64,000 bases of DNA from Microbacterium hydrothermale (GTDB lineage: Bacteria > Actinomycetota > Actinomycetes > Actinomycetales > Microbacteriaceae), in NCBI RefSeq assembly GCF_004854025.1, contig NZ_STGM01000009.1, positions 78,592 through 142,591 on the forward strand, given 5' to 3'. The notes under the pieces were generated by a model. That model ran no database searches. It was not told the DNA's origin and saw nothing but the letters and a program-made list of their open reading frames with translations. This document shows positions 1 to 7,304 of the stretch, one piece after another (within the stretch, counting starts at the first letter, position 1; every line of letters starts with the position of its first letter). A program made the position numbers and the translations under genes.

Positions 1-2028
1 GGCACGCTCACCGCGGGCGAGATCCGCTTCGACGACGCCCTCGCCCTCGCCGAGGCGCCCGGCTGGACCGACGTGCTCGCCTGGTACGGCGCGGCCCCCG
101 ACGCCAACGCGACGGCGCAGTGCCTGCGCGAGCCGTTCCCCGTGGGCGTCGTCCTCTCGGTCGCCCGCCGCATCCCGTTCTCGTCGGCGCGCAAGTGGAG
201 CGCGGTGTCGTTCGCCGACGGCGCTGCCGGCACGTGGGTGCTCGGTGCACCCGAGATGGTGTTCGGCGACGCCGCGACCGACCCGGGCGGTGAGCTGGGC
301 GCCGCGGTCACGCGGCTGGCATCGTCCGGCCGACGCACCCTCGTGCTCGGCCACGCCGATGCGCCGCTCACCGACGCCGACGTCGACGCGGAGCGGTTGC
401 CGGAGGGGGTCGTGGCCACCGCCGTGCTGACCTTCGTCGAGGCGGTGCGTCCGGATGCCGCCGAGGCGCTCGCCTACTTTCGCGATCAGGGCGTCGGGGT
501 GCGCGTCATCTCGGGCGACAACCCCCGCACCGTCGCGGCGATCGCCCGCGAGGTCGGCCTCGACGTCGACGAGGGATACGACGCTCGACGTCTGCCCGAC
601 GACGACACCGAGCTGGGTGCGGTGCTCGAGGAGCACACGGTGTTCGGCCGCGTCACGCCCGACCAGAAGAAGCGCATGGTCACCGCGCTGCAGGCGCGCG
701 GGCACGTCGTGGCGATGACCGGCGACGGGGTCAACGACGCCCTCGCCATCAAGACCGCCGACATCGGGATCGCGATGAACTCCGGCGCCGCGGCGACGAA
801 AGCCGTGGCCCGTCTCGTGCTTCTCGACGGTCGATTCTCCCACCTGCCCTCGGTGGTGGCCGAGGGCCGCCGGGTGATCGCCAACATCGAGCGGGTCTCG
901 ATGCTGTTCCTCACCAAGACCGTCTACGCGACGGGACTGGCGGTGCTGTTCGGCGCCCTCGTGATGGAATTCCCGTTCCTTCCGCGTCAGCTCTCGATCA
1001 CCGACGGGCTGACCATCGGCATCCCGGCGTTCTTCCTCGCCCTGCTGCCGAACGCGCAGCGCTACGTACCGGGGTTCCTGCGACGGTCGCTGAGTTTCGC
1101 GATCCCCGCCGGGCTGGTGATCGCCGTCTCGCTGACCCTGTACACGCGCTCCGCGATGAACCTCGGGCTGTCGACCGAGCAGCTGCGCACGGGAGCGACG
1201 ATCATCCTCGCGATCGTCGCGATCTGGGTGCTCACCGTGCTGTCGCGTCCGGTCACCCGCGTGAAGGTCCTGGTCATCGGGGCGATGTTCATCGCCCTCA
1301 CCGGCATCTTCACCCTCCCTCCGCTGGGACAGTTCTTCCAGCTGCAAGATCCGGGTGACGACGGCGCCGTGCTGGTGACCGTCGTCGTCATCCTGGCCGT
1401 CGGGGCGATCGAGGTGGTGCGGTTCGGGCATCGTCGGTTCGTGCGGCGTTCCCTCGCCGTCGTCTCCGGCGACGAGCGCGGCGTCGCCGGGCGGCCGCGC
1501 CGACGGCCCACCGTCGTCACCGCGGCCATCGTGCTCGTCTACCTCGGCGGGCTGCTGAACACCGCCCTCGGCATCGTCGTCCTGCTGGCGCGCTACGCGG
1601 TGACGCCCGATCTGGTGCTCCCGGTGTCGCTCGTCGGCGCGGCGACCGTGCTGCTCGGCCTGCTCACGGTCGCCGGCGGATCGGCGCTGTCGCGCGGCAG
1701 CTCCCTCGCGCGCACCCTGCTGACGGTCTACCTCTCGGTGCTCGTCGTCCTGCAGGCGACCGCGATGATCTTGACCGAGCTCGACCCGGTCCTCGCCGTA
1801 GCCCTGGTCGCCGCTCTCGCGGTCATCGCGGCGATGTGGATCCCCGGGCGCGCCCGTCGATGGTTCCACGCCGATGCGACCCCGTCCGCGGTGGCGCGAT
1901 CGGACGCCGACCCGGTCGACGCGACCGCAACCCGCGAGGGGGATGCCGAAGCCGCCCCCGCCTACCCGCCCCTCACGCGGACAGCGCGCGCCGGCGAGGC
2001 CCGGGACGACCGGTCTCCGACCGCGTAG
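1..2028 (+). CDS. Cation-translocating P-type ATPase, 5'-truncated by the window edge
   Basis: C-terminal 675 residues of an ion-pumping P-type ATPase of the inner membrane. The first four codons read GTLT, the second half of the DKTGTLT phosphorylation motif, so the phosphorylated Asp lies just outside the window. The nucleotide-binding domain follows, then the hinge TGDGVND at about residues 240-246, then a long membrane region of hydrophobic helices. The short acidic/proline-rich tail is probably disordered. The membrane part after the hinge suggests a CtpE-like or P2-type pump rather than a heavy-metal P1B pump, but the ion-selecting helices upstream are not visible, so substrate is not assigned. 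It converges on the MntR gene with an 18-base gap. Confidence 0.9.
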   Translation, partial: GTLTAGEIRFDDALALAEAPGWTDVLAWYGAAPDANATAQCLREPFPVGVVLSVARRIPFSSARKWSAVSFADGAAGTWVLGAPEMVFGDAATDPGGELGAAVTRLASSGRRTLVLGHADAPLTDADVDAERLPEGVVATAVLTFVEAVRPDAAEALAYFRDQGVGVRVISGDNPRTVAAIAREVGLDVDEGYDARRLPDDDTELGAVLEEHTVFGRVTPDQKKRMVTALQARGHVVAMTGDGVNDALAIKTADIGIAMNSGAAATKAVARLVLLDGRFSHLPSVVAEGRRVIANIERVSMLFLTKTVYATGLAVLFGALVMEFPFLPRQLSITDGLTIGIPAFFLALLPNAQRYVPGFLRRSLSFAIPAGLVIAVSLTLYTRSAMNLGLSTEQLRTGATIILAIVAIWVLTVLSRPVTRVKVLVIGAMFIALTGIFTLPPLGQFFQLQDPGDDGAVLVTVVVILAVGAIEVVRFGHRRFVRRSLAVVSGDERGVAGRPRRRPTVVTAAIVLVYLGGLLNTALGIVVLLARYAVTPDLVLPVSLVGAATVLLGLLTVAGGSALSRGSSLARTLLTVYLSVLVVLQATAMILTELDPVLAVALVAALAVIAAMWIPGRARRWFHADATPSAVARSDADPVDATATREGDAEAAPAYPPLTRTARAGEARDDRSPTA

Positions 2029-2046
2029 CGATCGCGCGAGCCCACC

Positions 2047-2682
2047 TCAGCGCGTGAGCCAGACCGACCCGCCCGCGCCGGCCGGCAGCGACATCTCCAC
2101 GCCGTCCGCGCGGACGACCTCGTCGGAGACGACCTCGAGTTCGTGCCCCACGTCGATCCCCCTCTCGACGAGCGCACGCAGCAGCTCGGGATCGCGGTCG
2201 CTCACCCGCAGCACGCGGCCCGAGTGACCGACCGGCGCCTCGGCGAGCAGCACGAAAGGCTCGCGGTGCACCGCACCCTCGGCATCCGGGATCGCATCCC
2301 CGTGCGGGTCGAAGCGCGGACGTCCCAGCCGCGCGTCGATCCCCTCGAGCAGGCGGTCGCTGAGAGCGTGCTCGAGCACCTCGGCCTCGTCGTGCACCTC
2401 GTCCCACGCGTAGGCGAACTCCCGCACGAGCCACGTCTCGATGAGCCGGTGCCGGCGGATCACCGCGGCGGCGCGACGGTGTCCCGCCGTGGTCAGCGAC
2501 ACCGGACCGTACGGGCGGTGCGTCACCAAGCCCTGCGCGGCGAGCTTTTTGACCATCTCGGTCACGCTCGACGGAGCGAGCCCCAGCACGCCCGCGAGCT
2601 GCGACGGCGTGATCGGGGAGTCCTGCCACTCGGTGTGGTGGTAGATCGCCTTGAGATAGTCGTCGGACACGGGCGATTCCAC
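2047..2682 (-). CDS. mntR: DtxR/MntR-family metal-dependent repressor
   Basis: Winged-helix metalloregulator of 211 residues with an N-terminal HTH (about residues 24-52), a dimerisation/metal domain and a C-terminal SH3-like domain. The metal-site pattern is H78, E101, E104, H105. A Glu sits where DtxR/IdeR carry a Cys, which matches manganese-sensing MntR better than iron-sensing IdeR. The start lies 9 bases after the stop of the Nramp gene on the same strand, so the two form an operon. The expected role is repression of Mn uptake when Mn is sufficient. Identity as MntR rests on the Glu and on the neighbour and is inference; family membership is certain. Confidence 0.88.
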   Translation of the reverse strand: MESPVSDDYLKAIYHHTEWQDSPITPSQLAGVLGLAPSSVTEMVKKLAAQGLVTHRPYGPVSLTTAGHRRAAAVIRRHRLIETWLVREFAYAWDEVHDEAEVLEHALSDRLLEGIDARLGRPRFDPHGDAIPDAEGAVHREPFVLLAEAPVGHSGRVLRVSDRDPELLRALVERGIDVGHELEVVSDEVVRADGVEMSLPAGAGGSVWLTR

Positions 2683-2691
2683 GCCGTCAGC

Positions 2692-4086
2692 CTATCCGCC
2701 GGTGACCACCAGCCACACGAGCACGACGTTCAAGGTGATGAGGAAGACGGATGCCGCCACCCCGGCCGCCGTGGTCGCGCGGCGGTTGCGGTAGCGGCCG
2801 AGCACCTCCCCGCGCGCGGTCAACGCGACGAGCGGCACCAGGGCGAAGGGGATGCCGAACGACAGCACCACCTGGCTCAGCACGAGGGCGAGCGTCGGGT
2901 CGACGCCGAGTCCGAGGATCACCAGGGCCGGGACGAGAGTGACCAACCGCCGGGTGAGGAGGGGCACCCGCGCCCGCAGCAGGCCGTGCATGATCTCGGC
3001 GCCCGCGTACGCGCCGACCGAGGTCGAGGCGAGACCGCTCGCGAGCAGGCCGACGGCGAAGAGCGTGGCGACCAGCGGCCCGAGACCGTCGCGGAGGGCC
3101 GCGTAGGCGCCCTCGAGGCTGTCGGTCCCGTCGACCCCGGCGAGGTTCGCGGCGGCGAGGAGCAGGATCGCGAGGTTGACGGTTCCGGCGACGGCGAGGG
3201 CGATCGTCACGTCCCAGCGGGTGGCTCTCAGCAGCCGGGGTGTGGAGATGCCGCGCGCCTGCTCGAGCGCCGCGCGCGCCGCGGAGGCGGTGGCGCCGAT
3301 GTCGGAGCGGGTGGCGGTGGCGGATGCCGCGGGACCGGCGTCCGACCCGGGCGCACTCCGCGCGGCTGAGGCGGTCGCCCGTCCGTCCGTCGCCGACCCC
3401 GCGCCGCCGGGCGCGAAGCGGTCGCGGGCGAGCGCCGAGTGCGCGTAGATCGCGTGCGGCATGATCGTCGCCCCGAGGATCGACGCGGCCAGCAGCACCG
3501 AGTTCGTCCCCTCGAAGCGCGGCAGCAGTCCTCCCACGACACCCGCGGGGTCGGGCGGGGCGAACAGCACTCCCGCGGAGAAACCGATCGCGATGATGAC
3601 GAGCAGGCCGATCAGCACGGTCTCGAACGCCCGCGCCCCCCTCCGCGTCTGCAGGAGCAGCAGGCCCATCGACACCACTCCCGTGACGGCTCCGCCCCAC
3701 ACCAGGGGGATGCCGAACAGCAGGTGCAGCGCCACCGCACCGCCGATCACCTCGGCGACGTCGGTGGCCATCGCGACCGCCTCGGCCTGGAGCCAGTAGA
3801 GGCGTCGCGCCCACGGGTGGCGGATGCGGCGACCGAGGATCTGCGGCAGGCTCTCGCCGGTCACGATGCCGAGCTTCGCCGAGAGGTACTGGATCAGCCA
3901 GGCCATGACGTTGCCGAGCACCACGACCCACACCAGCAGATACCCGAACGCCGCGCCCGCGGTCATGTTGCTCGCGACGTTGCCGGGGTCGAGGTATGCC
4001 ACGCCCGCGACCATCGCCGGCCCCAGCAGCCAGAGCGCGCGCCCGGGCGCGTGGCGGCGGTCCACGGCATCCTGAGTTTTCGGCAT
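2692..4086 (-). CDS. mntH: Nramp-family Mn2+/divalent metal transporter
   Basis: Proton-coupled divalent metal importer of the inner membrane, 464 residues. The TM1 metal-binding motif DPGN is at residues 33-36, and the TM6 motif MPHAIYAHS is intact, as expected for a working Nramp protein. The middle loop (roughly residues 225-275) carries an Ala/Ser/Arg-rich insertion of about 50 residues that looks disordered. The ATG at 4086 is chosen because a TAAGGT -10 box ends 6 bases upstream, giving a leaderless transcript. It is first in the operon with the MntR-type regulator and is probably controlled by the palindrome upstream. Confidence 0.92.
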   Translation of the reverse strand: MPKTQDAVDRRHAPGRALWLLGPAMVAGVAYLDPGNVASNMTAGAAFGYLLVWVVVLGNVMAWLIQYLSAKLGIVTGESLPQILGRRIRHPWARRLYWLQAEAVAMATDVAEVIGGAVALHLLFGIPLVWGGAVTGVVSMGLLLLQTRRGARAFETVLIGLLVIIAIGFSAGVLFAPPDPAGVVGGLLPRFEGTNSVLLAASILGATIMPHAIYAHSALARDRFAPGGAGSATDGRATASAARSAPGSDAGPAASATATRSDIGATASAARAALEQARGISTPRLLRATRWDVTIALAVAGTVNLAILLLAAANLAGVDGTDSLEGAYAALRDGLGPLVATLFAVGLLASGLASTSVGAYAGAEIMHGLLRARVPLLTRRLVTLVPALVILGLGVDPTLALVLSQVVLSFGIPFALVPLVALTARGEVLGRYRNRRATTAAGVAASVFLITLNVVLVWLVVTGG

Positions 4087-4092
4087 GCCGAA

Positions 4093-4121
4093 ACCTTAGC
4101 TATTTTTCGGTCGACCGAAAA
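4093..4121 (-). promoter_or_regulatory. mntH-mntR promoter with perfect 18-bp palindromic operator
   Basis: The palindrome TTTTCGGTCGACCGAAAA occupies 4104-4121 and is perfect. On the minus strand the putative -10 box TAAGGT is at 4093-4098, 6 bases before the mntH ATG, so the palindrome fills the -35/spacer region. That is where a repressor would act. The neighbouring MntR-type protein is the obvious candidate ligand; this is inference from position and symmetry. Confidence 0.75.
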
Positions 4122-4141
4122 GTTGTTGAGCGCACCGAGGA

Positions 4142-4197
4142 CACACGTTCGGCGCGAGATCACACGTCGGCGGGTGTGATCTCGCGCCGAACGTGTG
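4142..4197. repeat. Perfect 24-bp inverted repeat (type E palindromic element)
   Basis: Arms 4142-4165 and 4174-4197 are exact reverse complements with an 8-base loop. The arm contains GTTCGGCGCGAGATCACAC. The sequence GTGTGATCTCG is repeated once more from 4193. It lies between two divergent genes (mntH and the methyltransferase), so it is not a terminator of either. It resembles the other intergenic palindromes of the window in size and in its gap-only location. Confidence 0.8.
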
Positions 4198-4285
4198 ATC
4201 TCGTGCGGGACGGGGGCGCGGCGGGCGCACGCGCGGCGGGGGTGCGGCGGGCGCACGCGCGGCGGGGGCAGGGCGGGCGCGCGGA

Positions 4286-4291
4286 TAGCCT
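4286..4291 (+). promoter_or_regulatory. -10 box for leaderless TrmH-like gene
   Basis: TAGCCT lies 6 bases before the GTG at 4298, so transcription should begin at or next to the start codon. Confidence 0.6.
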
Positions 4292-4297
4292 GGGACG

Positions 4298-4960
4298 GTG
4301 ACGGATGCCGAGGACCCGACGGGGGCACCGACCGGGCGGGGCCCGGAGCCCGAGGCGCCGACGCACGGCGTCGGACCCTGGCCCGGCGGTCCGGACGAGT
4401 GGCCCGACGACCCGCGATACGACCCGGAGCTGCTCGCGGAGGGCGACCGGCGCAACGTCGTCGACGGCTACCGCTACTGGAGCATGGACGCGATCGTCGC
4501 CGATCTGGATGCCAAGCGGCATCCGTTCCACGTCGCGATCGAGAACTGGCAGCACGACCTCAACATCGGCACCATCGTGCGCAGCGCGAACGCGTTCCTC
4601 GCGGCCGAGGTGCACATCGTCGGCAAGCGTCGGTGGAACCGCCGCGGGGCGATGGTCACCGACCGCTACCAGCACGTGCGTCACCACGAGGACGTCGCGG
4701 CGTTCGCCGCCTGGGCGCGCGGAGCGGGCCTGCCCGTGATCGCCGTCGACAACATCGAGGGATCCGTGCCGATCGACCGCGCGGAACTGCCCCGTGACTG
4801 CGTGCTCCTCTTCGGTCAGGAGGGGCCGGGCCTCTCGCCCGAGGCGCTCGAGGCGGCGACCGGCGTGGTCGAGATCACGCAGTACGGGTCGACGCGGTCG
4901 ATCAACGCCGCCTCCGCCGCCGCGGTGATCATGTACGAGTGGTGCCGCCGCTGGGCCTAG
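4298..4960 (+). CDS. TrmH/SpoU-family RNA 2'-O-methyltransferase
   Basis: SPOUT-fold SAM-dependent methyltransferase of 220 residues that would modify a ribose in tRNA or rRNA. The three SpoU motifs are visible: NIGTIVRSANAF (motif 1), LLFGQEGPGLS (motif 2) and STRSINAASAAAVIMYEW (motif 3, the knot). The first 60 residues form an acidic/Pro-rich extension. The GTG start is supported by a -10 box 6 bases upstream. The exact target nucleotide cannot be told from sequence. Only 20 bases separate it from the RidA gene, so the two may be co-transcribed. Confidence 0.88.
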   Translation: MTDAEDPTGAPTGRGPEPEAPTHGVGPWPGGPDEWPDDPRYDPELLAEGDRRNVVDGYRYWSMDAIVADLDAKRHPFHVAIENWQHDLNIGTIVRSANAFLAAEVHIVGKRRWNRRGAMVTDRYQHVRHHEDVAAFAAWARGAGLPVIAVDNIEGSVPIDRAELPRDCVLLFGQEGPGLSPEALEAATGVVEITQYGSTRSINAASAAAVIMYEWCRRWA

Positions 4961-4980
4961 CGGCATGCCAGGGTGGACGG

Positions 4981-5391
4981 ATGCCGAAGGCCGTGACCCT
5001 CATTCGCTCCGCGTCGCTGTCGAGCATCGCGGAGTACGCCTACGCCGCGACGGCCCCCGCCGAGGCCCGCCTCATCTTCCTCGCCGGTTCGTGCCCCCTG
5101 GATGCCGACGGGGTCACGGTCGGCGTCGGCGACGTCGCCGTGCAGGCGGCGCGCTGCGTCGAGAACCTCCGGACCGCGCTCGCCGACGCGGGAGCCGAGC
5201 TCACCGACGTGATCAGCACGCGCGTGCTCGTGGCATCCGATCGTCAGGCCGACCTCGTCTCGGCCTGGGAGGTCGTCCGAGATGCGTTCGGGGCGCACGA
5301 CGTGCCGAGCACGCTGATGGGCGTGACGGTGCTCGGCTACGACGACCAGCTGGTCGAGCTCGAAGCCGTCGCCGCGGTGATCGACGACTGA
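4981..5391 (+). CDS. RidA (YjgF/YER057c/UK114) family protein
   Basis: Small cytoplasmic protein of 136 residues with the RidA fold, whose classical members hydrolyse reactive enamine/imine intermediates released by PLP enzymes. The pattern LAGSCPLDADG near the N-terminus and ADAGAELTDVISTRVLVASD in the middle fits the family. The canonical catalytic Arg region reads TRVLVAS, so it may belong to an Rid subgroup with another role. ATG at 4981 is preferred over upstream starts because those would overlap the methyltransferase gene. It faces the MATE gene across a 71-base convergent gap. Confidence 0.82.
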   Translation: MPKAVTLIRSASLSSIAEYAYAATAPAEARLIFLAGSCPLDADGVTVGVGDVAVQAARCVENLRTALADAGAELTDVISTRVLVASDRQADLVSAWEVVRDAFGAHDVPSTLMGVTVLGYDDQLVELEAVAAVIDD

Positions 5392-5462
5392 CGGGGCGAG
5401 GGCGCCCGGGTCCGAGCGGGGTGCACCCGGGGCCCGGGCGAGGATGCGCCGGCGTCGACGGG

Positions 5463-6791
5463 TCAGTCGCCCGCCGTCATCCACGCCCGCCCGCGCACGC
5501 GCAGGCCGAGGGTGATCGCGCGGGCGAGCATGTAGACGCCGAAGAACGCGGCGGCGAGCCACGCCAGTCCTCCTCCGCCTCCGCCCGCGAACAGGGCGAC
5601 GAGCGCCAGGGCGGGCGCGTAGGGCACGAGGTTGAGCAGCCCCGCGAGGGCGAGGTAGCGGGCGTCGCCCGCGCCGATGAGTACGCCGTCGAGCACGAAG
5701 ACGAGCCCCGCGAGAGGCTGCGCGACGGCGAGTACGAGCAGGGCCGGCTGGATGAGGGCCGCGATCTCGGCGTCACCGGTGAAGACGAGTCCGATCACGC
5801 CCGACGCCGCCGCGAGCACGGCGCCGACGGCGACGCCGAACCAGATGCCCCACGCGCTCGTGCGCGCCAGCACGCGCCGCACCGTGTCGGTCTCGCGCGC
5901 GCCGAGGGCGTGGCCGATGAGGGCTTGGGCCGCGATCGCGAGGGCGTCGAGCGCGAACGCCGCGGTGGAGAAGATCGTGAACGCGATCTGCCAACCGGCG
6001 AGCTCCGCGGAGCCGAGGCCCGTGGCGACGGCGACGGTGGCGAGGAACGCCGCGCGCAGGCTCAGGGTGCGCAGGAACAGCCAGCCGCCCGAGCGCGCGG
6101 TGCCTCCCCATCCCTCGCGCTGCGGTCGCAGTGACGCCGCGTGCCGCCGCGCCAGTCGCCGGACCACCACGACATACGCGCCCACCATTCCCCACTGGGC
6201 GGCGACCGTGCCCACCGCCGACCCCGCGATGCCCCAGCCGAATCCGTAGATGAAGAGCGCGTTCAGGGCCGCGTTCGCGGCGAACCCGATGCCCGCGATC
6301 CACAGCGGGGTGACGGTGTCCTGCAGGCCGCGCAGGAGGCCGGTCGCCGCGAACACCACGAGCATCGCCGGCAGGCCCCACATCGAGATCGACAGGTAGA
6401 CGCGGGCGCTCTCGGCGACGTCGGGCGCGGCGCCGAACACGTCGATCACGAGGGGCGTGAACAGCGAGCCCACCGCCGCGAGCACGGCGCCGAGGGCCAG
6501 GGCGAGCCACATTCCGTCGATGCCGACCGACACCGCGCGCCCCGGTTCGCCCGCGCCGAAGCGCCGCGCGACGGCGGGGGTGGTGGAGTAGGCGAGGAAG
6601 ACCATGAGCCCGACGATCGTCTGCAGCACCGCGCTCGCGATGCCGAGACCCGCCAGGGGAGCGACGCCGAGATGGCCCACCATCGCGGCATCCACGATGA
6701 GGAAGAGGGGCTCGGCGATCAGGGCGCCCAGAGCCGGCACCGCGAGCCGCAGGATCGAGCGGTTCAACGTCACGGGCGGGAGGGTGCTCAC
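5463..6791 (-). CDS. MATE-family (DinF-like) efflux transporter
   Basis: Twelve-helix multidrug/toxin exporter of 442 residues driven by Na+ or H+ gradient. The N-terminal pattern LRLAVPALGALIAEPLFLIVDAAMVGHLG is typical of the DinF branch. The GTG start at 6791 is supported by a TAGGCT -10 box on the minus strand (6798-6803) exactly 6 bases upstream. The transported compound is unknown. Its upstream gap is shared with the divergent M13 peptidase gene and holds a 99-bp tandem repeat. Confidence 0.9.
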   Translation of the reverse strand: MSTLPPVTLNRSILRLAVPALGALIAEPLFLIVDAAMVGHLGVAPLAGLGIASAVLQTIVGLMVFLAYSTTPAVARRFGAGEPGRAVSVGIDGMWLALALGAVLAAVGSLFTPLVIDVFGAAPDVAESARVYLSISMWGLPAMLVVFAATGLLRGLQDTVTPLWIAGIGFAANAALNALFIYGFGWGIAGSAVGTVAAQWGMVGAYVVVVRRLARRHAASLRPQREGWGGTARSGGWLFLRTLSLRAAFLATVAVATGLGSAELAGWQIAFTIFSTAAFALDALAIAAQALIGHALGARETDTVRRVLARTSAWGIWFGVAVGAVLAAASGVIGLVFTGDAEIAALIQPALLVLAVAQPLAGLVFVLDGVLIGAGDARYLALAGLLNLVPYAPALALVALFAGGGGGGLAWLAAAFFGVYMLARAITLGLRVRGRAWMTAGD

Positions 6792-6797
6792 GCGTCG

Positions 6798-6803
6798 AGC
6801 CTA
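6798..6803 (-). promoter_or_regulatory. -10 box for leaderless MATE gene
   Basis: TAGGCT on the minus strand, 6 bases before the GTG at 6791. Confidence 0.55.
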
Positions 6804-6858
6804 GGGTGGGCCCCCGACATCGCCGGGCGCGGGCCGCGTGCGGCGCGGGCCCGAAGCC

Positions 6859-7155
6859 GCGCACGCTCAGTGATTCGCGCAACCTCCGTCGGATGCGGGC
6901 GGATGCGGCTGAGGGTGTGCGGATCGCGGAGGGTGTGCGGATCGCGGAGGTTGTGTTCGGCGCGGGTGAGTGGTCGCGCACGTTCAGTGATTCGCGCAAC
7001 CTCCGTGGGGTGGGGGCGGATGCCGCTGAGGGTGTGCGGAACGCGGAGGGTGTGCGGGATGCCGGCGGGTGGTCGCGCACGCTCAGCGATTCGCGCAACC
7101 TCGGTCGGGTGGGGGCGGATGCCGCTGAGGATGTGCGGATCGCGGAGGTCATGCA
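6859..7155. repeat. 99-bp tandem repeat, three units (type F), in the MATE/M13 divergent gap
   Basis: Units begin at 6859, 6976 and 7075, each with GCGCACG(C/T)TCAG followed by GATTCGCGCAACCTC. The spacings are 117 and 99; the extra 18 bases in unit 1 are an exact tandem duplication of GGTGTGCGGATCGCGGAG at 6914-6949. Within each unit the opening GCGCACGCTCAG can pair imperfectly with the CTGAGGGTGTGCG about 45 bases later, giving a hairpin of about 60 nt. The rest of the 513-base gap (6792-7304) shows no convincing gene. Because 99 is a multiple of three, all frames repeat, which creates long but meaningless ORFs. Confidence 0.8.
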
Positions 7156-7292
7156 AGGCGCGGGGGCGGGGTCCGCCCGCCCACACGACGCCGCCGCGCA
7201 CGACGCCGGGGCTGCGCGGAACGGGGAGGCGATGCGTTCCGCGTCCGGGCGTGGCGCGCCCGCGTTCCGAGCCCGCACGGATGTGGGGCACT

Positions 7293-7298
7293 TATCCT
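7293..7298 (+). promoter_or_regulatory. -10 box for leaderless M13 peptidase gene
   Basis: TATCCT lies 6 bases before the ATG at 7305. Confidence 0.6.
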
Positions 7299-7304
7299 GT
7301 CTGC

